DNA from: Oegoconia quadripuncta
Lineage: Eukaryota > Arthropoda > Insecta > Lepidoptera > Autostichidae
Reading direction: 5' to 3'
DNA length: 64,000 nt
Assembly (NCBI GenBank): GCA_949316235.1
Contig: OX438742.1
Span: forward strand, 8,402,815-8,466,814
In this document: one piece after another, positions 33,629 through 45,212 of the stretch
How positions within the stretch are numbered: the first letter of the stretch is position 1
How the letters are laid out: each line of letters opens with the position of its first letter
Position numbers and translations under genes: made by a program
Notes under the pieces: generated by a model
The model's input: the letters and a program-made list of their open reading frames with translations, nothing else
The model's database searches: none
What the model was told of the DNA's origin: nothing

Positions 33629-33771
33629 TGTCCTACACCTTCCTCAAAGGCCGGCAACGCATCTGTGACCCTTTTGGTGTTGCGGGTGTCCATGGGCAGA
33701 GGTGATTGCTTTCCATCAGGTGACCCGCATGCTCGTTTGCCGCCCTCTTATATAAAAAAAATGTAAAAGAA
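33629..33771 (+). repeat. LINE family D 3' end, 5'-truncated
   Basis: ACCTTCCTCAAAGGCCGGCAACGC, CTTTTGGTGTTGCGGGTGTCC and CATCAGGTGACCCGCATGC, then TATATAAAAAAAA. It matches the last 140 bp of the longer copy at 47584-48217. Confidence 0.8.
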
Positions 33772-33980
33772 TGCGATGTTTTTTGTATATTTAACCGACT
33801 TTAAAAAAAAAGGGAGTTCTCAATTCGGCCGTTTGTATATTTTTTTTTTGTTATAATAAATTGTAAATTAAAAATATTTTTAAAAACAAGCTTTTAATAT
33901 CATAAATATGTGATAATCGTGATGGAGTATTAAGTGCTAGTCTAACCGTGAATGCAAAATTTTATATTCGTGCAATAGCA

Positions 33981-34247
33981 CTGTTTGGTGTAGTGGTTAG
34001 CAACTCTGACCACTATACCAAAAGGTTGCGGGTTCGAATCCCGCTAGGGGCATATGTTTGTGTGATGAATACGGACATGTGTACCCGAGTTATGGATGTT
34101 TTCATTTATAATAAGTATTTATTTACAAAAGAAAAAATGTATTTATGTAGTATATCAACCATCTGGTATCCACAACACAAGCCTATAGTTGCTTACTGTG
34201 GAACTAGATAACGCTGTGTGTATATCTAAGGATATTTATTATTATTA
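33981..34247 (+). repeat. SINE family A, full length
   Basis: TTTGGTGTAGTGGTTAGCAAC, CCACTATACCAAAAGG, TTGCGGGTTCGAATCCCGC, ATGTTTGTGTGATGAATACGG, and tail GTGGAACTAGATAACGCTG with GATATTTATTATTATT. The best-preserved A copy in the window. The 87-codon + frame over it is incidental. Confidence 0.9.
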
Positions 34248-34494
34248 ACTGTTAAGGAGTCCCCCTCGTGATCCTGGCTGCAGCAGCATTTCATGTCTAT
34301 CATATAAACGTATTGTTATGAGAACTGAACGAGAATGCAAACAGGAAATCGTTCTAATTTGAACAACAAATTTAAAAATTTCGAACGGATACTCGTACAT
34401 TACTTACATGCGAAGTAAGTGAAATAAAGGCTTGTAATAAAATAAAAAGCTTGTAAAACCTAAAGATGGTTGGTCTACTTGCCTAAGTCAAAGT

Positions 34495-35110
34495 CAAAGT
34501 CAAAAATGCTTTATTTTGTAGGTACACAGAGTACACGTAAAATATTCAATTTTACATTTTTTAAGCTACTGCTTGTTCAAAATGCAATTTTCCCCTGAGA
34601 AGAACAAGCAAGAAACTCGAAGGGTTGCTCTTTTAAAATCAGGCTTTGATTTTACATAAAGGTTTTTATATTTCATTATTAATCGTGAAATAGCCTGGCA
34701 TGCGAACAATCTCATTATGTCCAGGGATGATTATAATCTAAATAGTCTGATATTTTATAATATGCTTTGTTAATTAGTTTCTGTTTTATAGTAGCTTTAA
34801 ATTTATCGAGAGGAAGATTTTGTATATCAACTGGGACCTTATTGAAAAAGCGTATACATAACCCTTTAAGGCGACTTATGTGACCTGCAAGTTTATCTTT
34901 ATTTCTTGTATTGACATCATGTTTATCACAATTTTTCCTAAATGTTGCTATATTTTTTTTGACATACATTAGATTTTCAAAAATGTACTGTGACGAAAAG
35001 GTTAGAATGTTATACACTTTAAACCTATCTCTAAGTGACACTGCAGGTTTCAATTGATAAATTGCGCGAACGGCTCGTTTTTGTAAAACAAAGATTGTAT
35101 TATATTGTAT
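34495..35110 (-). pseudogene. Jockey/CR1-like LINE RT C-terminus and 3' end
   Basis: A minus-strand frame from about 35110 to 34715 reads TIFVLQKRAVRAIYQL, then SLRDRFKVYNILTFSSQYI and later FNKVPVDIQNLPLDKFK. These are C-terminal motifs downstream of the reverse transcriptase core in insect Jockey/CR1-type LINEs. The 3' noncoding part runs left to a tail of repeated TTTGAC units (read as GTCAAA on +) at 34495-34513. 5'-truncated and lacking the catalytic core. A second copy is at 43371-43840. Confidence 0.8.
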
Positions 35111-35319
35111 ATATATATAAATATAACGATGTGTCCATAACTATAACTTTGATTACTAAAATACCGAAATTATCGCTTTATTTATTTTACATAGTAGAAG
35201 ATTACGGTTTGTCGGAAGCCAGCCATCGTTGATAAAAATTTGTTTTTCAATTGCAACTTTAACTAATGCAAAATAAACTTAATTTTTTTATAAGCAGCAA
35301 TACAATATTAATAACAATA

Positions 35320-35430
35320 CAAACTCTTTATTGCCCAAAATAATTTACAATAACTTTTGATGATAACAATAGAACTTATCTTATCATATGACTAAAAGCG
35401 TTCTCTTCCAAACAACCCACAGCTATGGGA
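35320..35430 (-). repeat. LINE family N 3'-end fragment
   Basis: AAACTCTTTATTGCCCAAAATAA then CTTATCATATGACTAAAAGCG and TTCTCTTCCAAACAACC. Confidence 0.55.
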
Positions 35431-36060
35431 AATTTGTAGATAGATAAACAGGTAGGGTAGGTAAGTAACCTAGCTTAATCAAGTAATTATTATTATAATA
35501 TACCTACTTGCAATATATCGCAAATTGTTCAGTAGAGACAAATAGACCAAAGCGTATTAAATTGATTTTCCCTTCGGAAATGCAAACGCATTCCGCGTCC
35601 CGTGCTTTCTCCCTACACCCCCTAGGGTGGGGTGTCTCCCTGTTTGAGTAATCCTGCTCTAGGAAGATATAAGTACACTTGACCTAACTATGCTGATTAG
35701 CGTTTATATATACCAAATCACACTGCTCGTTTAAACAAGCGCCTAATTTGAACCACTTGTTAACATGTGGTCTATACCACCATAAAGACTTACGAAGTAC
35801 TCTGATTTTTTCGTATCATACATTTTTTTTTAAATACCATTCCGCGACTGAGTCGTCAACGTGACAAAATGTCCAGTAGACGAATTGTTTAATGGTCATA
35901 AAGTACGAGTGTCAAAACGTACAAATATCAAAACGTATAAAACGAAATAGCCACAATGTTTTGGTGATAAATAATGCCATTGTTAAAATGTATGCGAGTT
36001 AGAATGTGTATATGACAAAATGTCCAAAGCATTAATTATCTGTATTTTAATATCATAGCT
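35431..36060. other. Region with degenerate GACAAAATGTCC repeats
   Basis: Between 35865 and 36030 the motif TGACAAAATGTCC / TGTCAAAACGTAC recurs irregularly, and again at 36340-36385 (GTCATAAAGTAAAAATGTC). It looks like an old degenerate tandem or interspersed repeat. No gene. Confidence 0.4.
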
Positions 36061-36180
36061 TTAAGGAAATTGACAATGCCCATTTACAGCAGCTATTAGC
36101 CTTAAGGAAATTGACAATGCCCATTTACAGCAGCTACTTAATATGCAGACTGACAATGCCTCTTTACAGCAGCTACATAA
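36061..36180. repeat. Tandem repeat, about 41-bp unit, 3 copies
   Basis: TTAAGGAAATTGACAATGCC then CATTTACAGCAGCTA at 36061 and again at 36102 (period 41). A diverged third unit (GACTGACAATGCCTCTTTACAGCAGCTA) ends near 36175. Confidence 0.85.
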
Positions 36181-37641
36181 CTCTAAATTATTTTATAATC
36201 CTTTTATTTGTATCCAGATATTTGTTGATAATTAATGTACTTTCGCTTTTAAATTTAATTAGGTATATATATATTGTATTGTAATGGACATGTTCAAGTG
36301 CGCGGAAGACGCCTATGGAAAAAATAAATGAGTATGAGTATCTCATGGTCATAAAGTAAAAATGTCAAAATGTCCAAACGTTATAATTATTCAGTAAGAT
36401 TTTGAAGTGTCACTCGCGAAATTTCGCACCAACCTTTTGCCAATTGTTTTGTGCAAATCTTTTTCACTCAATTATAGTAAAAATTTAATTTTGACTGAAT
36501 CAGTAAGTAATCTAGTTTCGAAATTAGACAATGAAACAGGTTAGAATAAAAATGTGATTACATTTCACACAACCACTCATTATTTCACCATTAATTTTAC
36601 ACCGAACAATTTGAACAAATTTTAATAATATAATATAATAAGTAAAAATAATAACAATATGATAATTGAACATTCGTCCAAAGTTCCGTAACAACAATTC
36701 GTTAGTAACAAGTAAAGAATCATGACTTAAAAAAAGCTGGCACAAACGAGCGGGTCCGAAAATATAGCCCTTATTATGCAGCGATGTTTAATAATGCTTA
36801 CATGTGTATTGTAATATTGTTTATTCGTATTGAGCACCTATCGAAATGACAAATGCCCCTTGACTTATGATCGAAGTAGGGTTGAGCGATGTGTATCGAT
36901 ACTAATAATTAATATAACATAACGGTTAATTAATATAACGGTTATATATGTATCGATATTAATATAACGGAGATATAAATAAAAAGTTATTATTTTAATT
37001 ATTTATTTATAGTGGTTAGTTAATTACAATAACGATCTTACAAGCTATGTTAGTAAAGTTACTTAATCTAATTTACAGACACAAAATAATGATCCCATTG
37101 CTTCTGACAAAACTTCAACTAATTCTTTTCTCTTTGTTTTTTTTTCTGCCTTAATTACAAATTCTGTGTAAACAACAGGAAGCAGATCACGGTCTCCTTT
37201 ATATCTATGAGAGCCTTAGGTCGATACCAATATCAATATTTTATCAATCCCTAATCTAAAAATATATTGTCGAGGAAACAAAGTCTATAAATCCATTTAT
37301 TTTATTATGAGAGTCCCTTCCGTTTTGTATAAAAACGACAAAATACTATTGTATATAGAATACACAGGCTGACGCAGCGCCCTGTCTCCAACGCAGCCTG
37401 AGTTGATGCAGGTCCTTACCGTAACTCTAATGGGAAAAGACGCAACTTTTTCAATTAACCTTTGATCAACAAATCATAAAACTTGAAGCAATTAATTTTT
37501 GAATAGGTATTGGATTTTTTCTCTGAGTCAGCTGCTAAGAGTTACTTTTATTTTGCTGCTTCTTCTTCTTCTTTTCGTATCTATGGCAGGTACTTTGACA
37601 CTGCTGTTATACATAGGTTTACATATTCTATCCATCTACAG
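36181..37641. other. CUB intron 1, last part
   Basis: Around 36880-36975 short units of TTAATATAACGG recur with TATCGATA. Otherwise nothing recognised. It ends in the acceptor CATCTACAG at 37641. The + frames at 37499-37788 overlap the next exon and are read through from the intron. Confidence 0.4.
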
Positions 37642-37769
37642 GTTGGACTTCAATCGATTCGCCATAGCGGGCCCAGAGCAAATGAACCACGTTTGCAACC
37701 AGGACCAGTTCATTGTCTCTGGAGGAAACCCTGTTCCAGCAATATGTGGCGTCAACCAGGGGAATCACA
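37642..37769 (+). CDS. CUB-domain protein, internal exon 2
   Basis: 128-bp exon between TCTACAG and the donor CACA|GTTAAG. It enters in phase 2, completing the Arg codon of VCQIR, and leaves in phase 1. It encodes LDFNRFAIAGPEQMNHVCNQ followed by DQFIVSGGNPVPAICGVNQG. This is the middle of the same CUB domain, with the next two cysteines and the conserved RLDF..F.IAGP and ICG.N.G.H motifs. The junction with exon 1 restores the domain exactly, which is strong evidence for a single gene across a 5.1-kb intron. The next intron is 16.5 kb and filled with repeats. Confidence 0.88.
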
Positions 37770-37896
37770 GTTAAGTAACCTAGATTAACATAGAATAAGA
37801 AATAGCGTAGCGTAAAGCGAAACTACCAACGAAAAATATAATACAATATACCTAATATAAATACATCTAACCTAAAACAATAGTAATTAATAATAA

Positions 37897-38157
37897 TAAT
37901 ATACTTAGACATACACACAGCGCCATCTAGTTCCACAGTAAGCCACTATAGGCTTGTGTTGTGGTAACCAGATGGTTGATATATTACATAAATACATTTT
38001 TTTTTGTAAATAAATACTTATTATAAATGAAAACATCCATAACTCGGCTACACATGTCCTTATTCATCACACAAACATATGCCCCTAGCGGGATTCGAAC
38101 CTGCAACCTTTTGGTATAGTGGTCAGAGTTGCTAACCACTACACCAAACAGGTCGTC
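37897..38157 (-). repeat. SINE family A, full length
   Basis: Minus strand has TTTGGTGTAGTGGTTAGCAAC, TATACCAAAAGGTTGC and GGTTCGAATCCCGC, with the tail GGAACTAGATGGCGCTGTGTG at the left end (37910-37940). It lies in CUB intron 2. Confidence 0.9.
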
Positions 38158-38697
38158 AAATTATAAATAGGTTAAGTTAGTTAGGGATCAATGTCATAGT
38201 TATTGTTCATAAGACTGTAGTAGTACAGCACAAGCATAATAGTCGTACAAATCGTACTATCACACAGAGTAGTGGATGGAAGCTATCACGTCAATCTACT
38301 CTAAAAAGTCCTTTATGAGAGGGACCTGTGACGTAGGTATACAACAAAAAAAATTCCAAATTTACATATTTTTAAAGGAAGCCTCGTAACTTTAAGCACA
38401 CCTGAAAAAATATCGACAAGTTACATGTTCACTACTGATCAAGAAACCCAACTCGCATACCTACAGCCAATATAGTTAGTAGTAACTAGTATAAGTAGAT
38501 GTGTTAATTTTGTAAAAGATATATATGTATGTATATCCTATTCTATTATTTTTAATTAGTTATATGAATCATGAATCATCTCAATTTAAATCAATTAATA
38601 CTCATTCCTTATCAGCCTTGAGTTTATTGAATATGTCGTTTTTTGTTTCATAACTTGAGTACCAAATCTCAAGATCCATTCTAATGGTAAATCGATC
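38158..38697. other. Unannotated part of CUB intron 2
   Basis: No repeat or gene recognised. Confidence 0.35.
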
Positions 38698-38790
38698 AGG
38701 GTCGGTACGCTTCCATCTTCGGCTTCATCTTCACCTAACATCAGGTGTGATTGAGGTCAAGTGCTAACACGTTGTGTATAAAAAAAATAC
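38698..38790 (+). repeat. SINE family C, 5'-truncated
   Basis: GGTCGGTACGCTTCCATCTTCG, CATCTTCACCTAACATCAGG, GATTGAGGTCAAG, ending GTGTATAAAAAAA. Confidence 0.8.
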
Positions 38791-39499
38791 AAACCAATCT
38801 TTGCTTCGACGGAAGATCCAAATAAGAAAAATGTACCTACCTGAAAGTATTTATAAGGTAGTGTTAGTGTAGATTTCTATGTTACCTGCTGTAGCATAAA
38901 TTGTATGACCGATTTTGAAGTCCAAAGTGTCATTTGATTCGTGCTTAAAACAATCTAACATGGTGCCCGCTTATTCCAAAACATAGTATAGGGTATTTAG
39001 TACATAATTACTTACACTAGGAGAGAATTTAAGTCATAATCCGTTACTTCCAGTGCTGATTAGGGTGGTTTTGTGTCAGATTATCAGACAGTATGTGTTT
39101 TATGCCGCCCCGATAGGTCACCGACTTGTTTTAACAACTGTTCACTAATCCGAGAACTGATGCGCCAGTCATTTCGTAACTTCACTAATCGAAAACGAAT
39201 AGTGAATGCGACTACTCTACGAGTGCATTTTGAAGCTACGGGAGTTATTTATGTATACTTTACGAGTATATGGCAAGATTTATATGTTGTATCCTTCATA
39301 CCTGTCGCAATATATCTCGACCTCGATATGAGACGATCTTGGATATTACTGTGTCTGTAGTGGTGTAAACTGAACATTTTTCAGTTATTCGTTATGTTAC
39401 AGTAACCACGCAGTGCTGATAGCTTTTGGACAATTTTCAGTATTTCTAAAAAAAATTTGTACCTTTGGTTTTTCTTTGTACCCATAAAACTACAGTACA
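38791..39499. other. Unannotated part of CUB intron 2
   Basis: A 95-codon + frame at 39073-39360 has no recognised motif. Nothing else identified. Confidence 0.3.
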
Positions 39500-39605
39500 A
39501 CACATATACACTTTTTTGCACAGAAGAAAATGTACATTTCACAAAACATTACATTTGGGCGGCCTTATTACTAAAAGCTTCTTCTAGACAACCTTAAAAT
39601 CTTAG
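39500..39605 (-). repeat. LINE family N 3'-end fragment
   Basis: TTTTTTGCACAGAAGAAAATG, GGGCGGCCTTATTACTAAAAGC, TTCTTCTAGACAACC. Confidence 0.55.
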
Positions 39606-39696
39606 AAGTGTAATCTTCATAGAGCAGGCAGGTTGTATAACAAATACATATCATATAAACAATAAAGATTTAAATATTGACACTGATTAAAATACA

Positions 39697-39733
39697 TCTC
39701 ATACACGTGGACACCCCGTCCACGTGTATGAGA
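39697..39733. repeat. Perfect 16-bp hairpin
   Basis: TCTCATACACGTGGAC, a 5-base loop ACCCC, then GTCCACGTGTATGAGA. Fully complementary arms. Not followed by a T-run; function unknown. Confidence 0.85.
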
Positions 39734-40334
39734 CTTAACCCTTTACCAAATAGGGAGTCGCGGTGGACGTCATGAAAGAGCCACCCGCCACCCCTCGCCG
39801 CCCTACTGTGATACACACAGAACACTATGTCGTCCGCTCCACACACGGTGAAGGCTTTACAACCGGTAATAACTCTAATCCTTCGATACAAAATCATTAA
39901 GTGATCGCCAAAATTTGTTTGAGAAATTCTGATTTATTTTCGGAATTTACGAAAATATCTTCCTTTTTAAGACTTATCGATACTCGCTCGAGAAAACCGA
40001 AATTCGTAGTCACCCCGCATCGAGAATCCAACCGCGCCAAACATCTGGCGCATGTAAACGAAACCAATCAAATGCAATGGGTGACGAGTTTTTCTGATTA
40101 CACTGGCAAATCCGCAACGTGTCGGGGAAGTATGTCCAACGTGTCATAGCATTGTAAATATTTTCTTTTTTTCTTTTCAGCGCTTAGTTTTTATTGCAAC
40201 CTCTCGGTAAAAGGAACAAAAACCATATTCAATTATCAATCGCAAAACAGAGATAAAGGATACGATATGGTTTTGTCCATGCTGAGTATAATTGAATTCC
40301 TGTAAATCGTGTTAACTGTTGATTCCTCCTTTTT
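39734..40334. other. Unannotated part of CUB intron 2
   Basis: Short frames on both strands (39670-39897 minus, 39901-40149 plus) have no recognised motif. Confidence 0.3.
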
Positions 40335-41045
40335 ACCCTTTTTTTTACTTGGGGAAATGCGTTCGCATACCCCTCGCCTGGGCGACGGTGAGACGTTTAT
40401 GTGGGACTCCCCTACCTGTCGGCAGTAGGGAGGACCTGGGAACGCAAAAGCGGCTCCAGGTCCCCCCCCCCCCTCACTAGGGGAGGCCCGTACCCGGAGG
40501 GCGACTGAGCGTGCCCTCCCGGGGGAGCGCTTGTCGTGCCTCACACCGCGATCACCGATCGGTATGAGGCGCGACAGGGCCCGATGCGACGCCTCCTCCC
40601 TGGTCGCACCAGGGGGTGTCATCCTCTCCCGGGTCGCGTCCGACGACTATATCGCCCCGAGATGTAGCCGCCCGCGACCCTCGGGCGACGTGCAGGGGGG
40701 CTAGCGAGCTTTGCCGCCCCCCGACGTCGCCTCCTGCGAGCGGAATCGGCCCCCTCCCGATCCCGCTCTGCGGCCTCCTTTTCGAGCAGAACGAGGCCGC
40801 TGCCCTCCAACCCTCCTCGCTCAACAGCATAGCCGCGACTAATGCTGGCGGGGACAGATCTCGTCCGATCCTCAACCACGCTAGGCAGTCGTCTAGCGTG
40901 TGCTGGGCGGAGTCCTGGTCGGACGCGCAGTGGTGGTCCTCCCGTCCGATTCGACTCAGATACTCACCGAAGCACCCGTGCCCGGTGAGTATCTGAGTCA
41001 ACCTGTAGGTGAGGCAGCCTTTCCTCCCTATCCATGCTTCGAAGT
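40335..41045 (-). pseudogene. R1-clade-like LINE, C-terminal remnant with 3' end
   Basis: A GC-rich block unlike its AT-rich surroundings. On the minus strand from about 41045 it reads WIGRKGCLTYRLTQ, then LTGHGCFGEYLSRIGRE, a Cys/His cluster (HHC...C...AQHTLDDC) and VAAMLLSEEGWRAAASFC. This matches the C-terminal zinc-binding region of R1-type LINE proteins (LTGHG.FG.YL.RI......C..C......H....C). After ASFCSKR the frame shifts to another (LLEKEAAERDREG..SARRRRRRG), so it is broken. The 3' noncoding end runs left to a T-rich stretch at 40335-40350, the complement of the A-tail. The open frames on the + strand here are shadows caused by high GC. Confidence 0.8.
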
Positions 41046-41147
41046 TTTCTACTCCTCCTACTCTTCTAGTCCTCCTCCTCCTTTTTACCTACCCTTTACC
41101 CAAAAGAATCATAGTCAAATCAATTAAAAAATATATTTAAATAATTA

Positions 41148-42570
41148 GTAGTCTTCTTGCTATGTGACATGAGCTTTATTCCTCTATAGTTGTTACAGTT
41201 TTGTACATCACCCTTGTTCTTAAAAATGGGCACCAGTAAACGGTTACACCATTCCTCTGGGATCACCTCCTGTTGTAACAACTTATTAAAGAATAAAGTC
41301 AGCCACAACCATCCAATCTTCTTCTAAAAACTTCCATACTTCCACTGTTATACCATCAGGTCCCACAACTTTTCCAATCTTCATACTTTGCACGGTCTTT
41401 TCCCTTCATCCATAGTCACCTCTTGCATCACACCTACATTTTTTGGACAATCTTCTACGTCTCCACTTCAATCATTCTCTTCTTTCATAAGTCTCTTAAC
41501 ATACCCTTTCCAACGTCCTTATGTCCTCCCCATTCGTCAGGACTTTTCCTCCTTCATCTTTTATGAATTTTACATGTACAATATCCCTTGCTTTCTTCTC
41601 CCTTGTCTTCGCTAATCGGTACAGATATTTTTGTCCATGTGGGCTCTCTAGTCTTTGATACAATTTATCTTGTCCTTTAGCCCTGGCAATAGGACGGCCT
41701 TTTTGGAACTCCTCTTACTTTCTGTATATCGTATTTTCTTTTCCTCTTTTAAAACTGTATCTCTTTCACCAACTTTCTGCCATTTGCTAAAAGCCTTCTT
41801 CTTGTTTTCAAAGCATTTTGTACTCCTTCATTCCACCATCAGGTTTCCTTATCTATCTTTTCTTTTCCTTTCGTTTCCCCAAAGACATCCCTCGCCGCAC
41901 TCCGCATACATGTCGCTATTTCACTCCAACATTTATTCACTGACTACCCTTCCATATCTTTCATTTCCAAAATTTTATCCACGACTCTCGTTCTAAATTC
42001 TCCGATTATTATTACCGCTACTGGATTTGGATGGTATTATTGCCGCTACTATAGGTTATTAGGTGTTGGTATTTTTTTATGAAAAATGTATTGACTATGG
42101 CAAGGTCGAAAGCCGTTGCCATTTGTAACAGGTTCTCTCCATCTTTTTTCCTGTTTCCAAAACCCCATTGCCCATGTACTCTTTCATACCATCCATTTAT
42201 TTTGCCCAGGTTACCATTAAAATCCCCTCCAATGTAAACATTTTTTTCATCCAATTTCCATCATCACTGCATCGAACTCCTCCCAAAACTTCTCTTTCAC
42301 TACATCATTACATCCAGTCTGCGGTGCATACACACTTATTACATTCATAACCTTGTCCCCTAATAATAATTTCACTGCGATTAGTCTATCATTTATTCTC
42401 TTAACATCTGTCACACATTCTTTCATTTCACTATCTAAAGTAACTCCCACTCCATTCCTCTTGCCATCACTACCACAATAGAAAAACTTGTATCCCACAC
42501 CAATGTCTCTTGCCTTCGTTCCCTTCCACTTCATCATCATATTCCGGCAATGTAAACATGATGTAATTAT
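41148..42570 (-). pseudogene. RTE-like LINE, endonuclease to early RT, decayed
   Basis: Read on the minus strand from right to left: an apurinic-endonuclease-type domain at 42576-42247 (WKGTKARDIGVGYKFFY, DGKRNGVGVTLDSEM, INDRLIAVKLLLGD, VISVYAPQTGCND) and 42254-42018 (VYIGGDFNGNLGKINGWYER, WGFGNRK.DGENLL, FDLAIVNTFF.K). A frame-broken linker follows, then early RT motifs at 41308-41150 (EEWCNRLLVPIFKNKGDVQN, NNYRGIKLMSHS). This order (endonuclease then RT) is the RTE-type LINE layout. The rest of the RT is absent, as the copy ends after SHSKK near 41148. Multiple frameshifts and stops. Confidence 0.85.
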
Positions 42571-42956
42571 TATCATCGTATCATCGATTTAATAGTAACG
42601 GCGTAAGAAGAATAAACCGAAATTATTAAAACTTGAGAGGAAGATTTTAAAATCAAACATCCAAAAAAAAAGCTCATGTTTTTTAGACGACGCTACTGTG
42701 CATGGCGGGATGCGCTATAGTTTTGACAAATTGGTAGGTAATTAGGGATGAATTCACTTTACGCTTTAACTCGAGGGGATCTGAAGTGCGAGGTTTTAAG
42801 TTAAGGACACTATGCCATTATGGACGCACTTCCCCTCGTGAAATCTTCATACATTCGATGGATTTCAATTTTGTGCCAACTTTACGTTACATTAGCACTC
42901 CACATTTCTCCTGACTGCCCAAGAAGCGAGAGTAATGTTCTTCGTTTGTATGTATA
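42571..42956. other. Unannotated part of CUB intron 2
   Basis: No gene or repeat recognised. Confidence 0.35.
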
Positions 42957-43040
42957 TATCAAATCAAATATATTTATTAATTCAAACGTTACATTAAAAC
43001 ATAAAATCTACATAATAATACTTGAAATTAAAATTCGCAT
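42957..43040 (-). repeat. LINE 3'-end fragment (family I)
   Basis: ATCAAATCAAATATATTTATT then GTTACATTAAAACATAAAATC and TACATAATAATACTT, close to 7212-7300. Confidence 0.6.
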
Positions 43041-43084
43041 ATGAAATTAAAACTTTAATTAAATTATACTATTTCGGTGTAATA

Positions 43085-43225
43085 AAATGTTATTATTATT
43101 AAATCATTTTGCACATAAAATAAAATACAAAGGATATTTAACATAGATGATAAAAGTGTGCAAAGGCGGTCTTATCGCTGACAGCGATTTCTTCCAGAAA
43201 ACCTCAGTTAAAGAAACTTTTTAAT
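43085..43225 (-). repeat. LINE family N 3'-end fragment
   Basis: TTTTGCACATAAAATAAAATAC, AACATAGATGATAAAAGTG, CAAAGGCGGTCTTATCGCTG, CGATTTCTTCCAGAAAACC. Nearly the same as 49846-49975. Confidence 0.75.
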
Positions 43226-43370
43226 AGGTAGTTGGATAGTGCAAAGTAAAAGGCGAATAAATTTAAATATCAGCAGGTATATAGACGGTACATAGAAAAT
43301 ATATAGATATAGTTATAATACATTACAAAGATTACTTAAATAAAAACAATAAAACCGTGTAAATGAGTAC

Positions 43371-43840
43371 AAAGTCAAAGTCAAGTCAAAGTCAAAAATG
43401 CTTTATTTTGTAGGTACACAGAGTACACTTAAAATAGTCAATTTTACATTTTTTAAGCTACTGCTTGTTCAAAATGCAATTTTCCCCTGAGAAGAACAAG
43501 CAAGAAACTCGAAGGGTTGCTCTTTTAAAATCAGTCTTAGATTTTACATAAAGGTTTTTATATTACAAAAAGGTTTTTATATTTCATTATTAATCGTGAA
43601 ATAGCTTGGCATGCGAACAATCTGATTATGTCCAGGGATGATTATCATCTAAATAGTCTGATATTTTATAATATGCTTTGTTAATTAGTTTCTGTTTTAT
43701 AGTATCTTTAAATTTATCGAGAGGAAGATTTTGTATATCAACTGGGACCTTATTGAAAAAGCGTATACATAACCCCTTGAATGAATTACTGACTTTGCGG
43801 AGGCGACTTATGTGACCTGCAAGTTTATCTTTATTTCTTG
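43371..43840 (-). pseudogene. Jockey/CR1-like LINE 3' end, second copy
   Basis: Close match to 34495-34900: GTCAAA repeats at the left end, ATGCTTTATTTTGTAGGTAC, CAAGCAAGAAACTCGAAGGG and TTTGTATATCAACTGGGACC. It contains a small duplication of AAAAAGGTTTTTATATT at 43553-43582 and is more severely 5'-truncated. It retains about 33 bases (GAATGAATTACTGACTTTGC region) that are missing in the 34.5-kb copy. Confidence 0.8.
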
Positions 43841-44817
43841 TCTACAATAATAAACTACACATAAACACTGCAAGCGATTCAGCGTATTATTACGAACTCT
43901 CACTAAAACGTCGATGATAACTTATTAAAAATAAAAAAATAACTTACGTAAATAATGTATAAATGTAACATTATAATGTATATTATATTGTTATCATATA
44001 AAGATCAAGCTCAGCTTGTCTGTGTAGCATTCTCCATTTACTTAATCATTTAGAGAGCTCGTTCTCAATATTGTTAAGTAGTCGTACATGCATATCATGA
44101 TCCATCTCAAGCCACGTCTCCAGACAGCATTGATATCGTATAAACCCTCTAACAGCTCAATATGTGGTCTTTGTGTCTCATGCTACCTTATTAGACCTTT
44201 GTATCAGCTCAATATTAGCTGAGTAATAGACCACAAAGGGGACGCAACAATAGTGAAACTCAATGTCCAATATTCTAACCCCCCGCTACGGAAGGCTTTG
44301 TATTTGTGATATTCATCCTACAAAGAGAAACGTCTGTCAGACAGATTGCTTATACAAAATCTATTTGCATGCACGTGTATGCAATAACCCTGTACCGAAC
44401 TGCGTCATACTGATTTTCCGAACAATGGAAATGGGATTTGAAAATTAATTTGTCGGAGTAGTGCCCTTCCCTTTGAAACTCTGAACAATAGTCGTATCCG
44501 TTGTTCGAGGATGATGGCTTCTGGAGAAAATGGAAAAAGAAAATTGTTTCAAATAAAAAATTAGTTATGCATCGAACAAATTTTCCAAATGAAAGCTGAA
44601 AAAGCTATCAATTAACGAATTAGTATACAGTCACTCAGTATACAGTACTTGCACTGGATAAAAAATCCGAATCGGTCAATTTTGTCCGCGAGGATGGAAT
44701 GTATGAATCATATGCAATGCGCACACGGAGAACAAAAAAATCCGTCGCCTGCGCGGCCCCTTTTCCCAAAAACATCTATTTAGATAGAGATTAGATAGAG
44801 ACTTCGTTATTTTGAAG
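43841..44817. other. Unannotated part of CUB intron 2
   Basis: No gene recognised. Around 44162-44235 GTGGTCTTTGTG and its complement CACAAAG form a loose inverted repeat. Confidence 0.3.
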
Positions 44818-45131
44818 AACCGCCTCCGTGGCTCAATGTAAACAACATTGTGTTTACGATCCCCAGCGGGGTACATGTTTAAGTACTCAGTTTGGTTGGT
44901 GGTAGGGCATTTTAAAATGTCCGCCTGGCTAGCTACCACCATCTTATCTAAATCTACCGCCAAGCAGCCAAGTTAATAGCATTATTGTGTTCCTGTTGTC
45001 AGAGATGAGATAGCCAGTCCCCCAAAATGTTGGGGTTTCCGGGTCAGTACGCTTCCACCTTCAACCTCATCTTCACTTAACATAAGGTGTGATTGAGTTC
45101 AAGTACACACCCGTCGTGCATAAAAAAAAAA
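44818..45131 (+). repeat. SINE family C with B-box deletion
   Basis: AACCGCCTCCGTGGCTCAATG, then a jump from GTTTACGATC to CCCAGCGGGG that removes most of the B-box, then the full body and terminal GCATAAAAAAAAAAG. Confidence 0.9.
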
Positions 45132-45212
45132 GAACTGTTTATGAGATTTGTATATTTCGCTGGTACTATTTATGCACAGTTCTTTTAAAATATAAATCAT
45201 AATCGTACTACA

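Noticed and set aside
33981..34060. tRNA gene (A-box and B-box with GGTTCGAATCC)
   Set aside because: No closing acceptor stem is visible, and the same sequence continues into a shared SINE body and tail in six copies. Same reasoning applies to all family A, B, C and E heads.
40616..41127. Plus-strand genes in the GC-rich block
   Set aside because: High GC gives open frames on all strands; the minus strand carries the recognisable R1-like LINE motifs.
41388..41996. Plus-strand Ser/Phe-rich proteins
   Set aside because: These are antisense of the decayed RTE-like LINE linker and are low-complexity.
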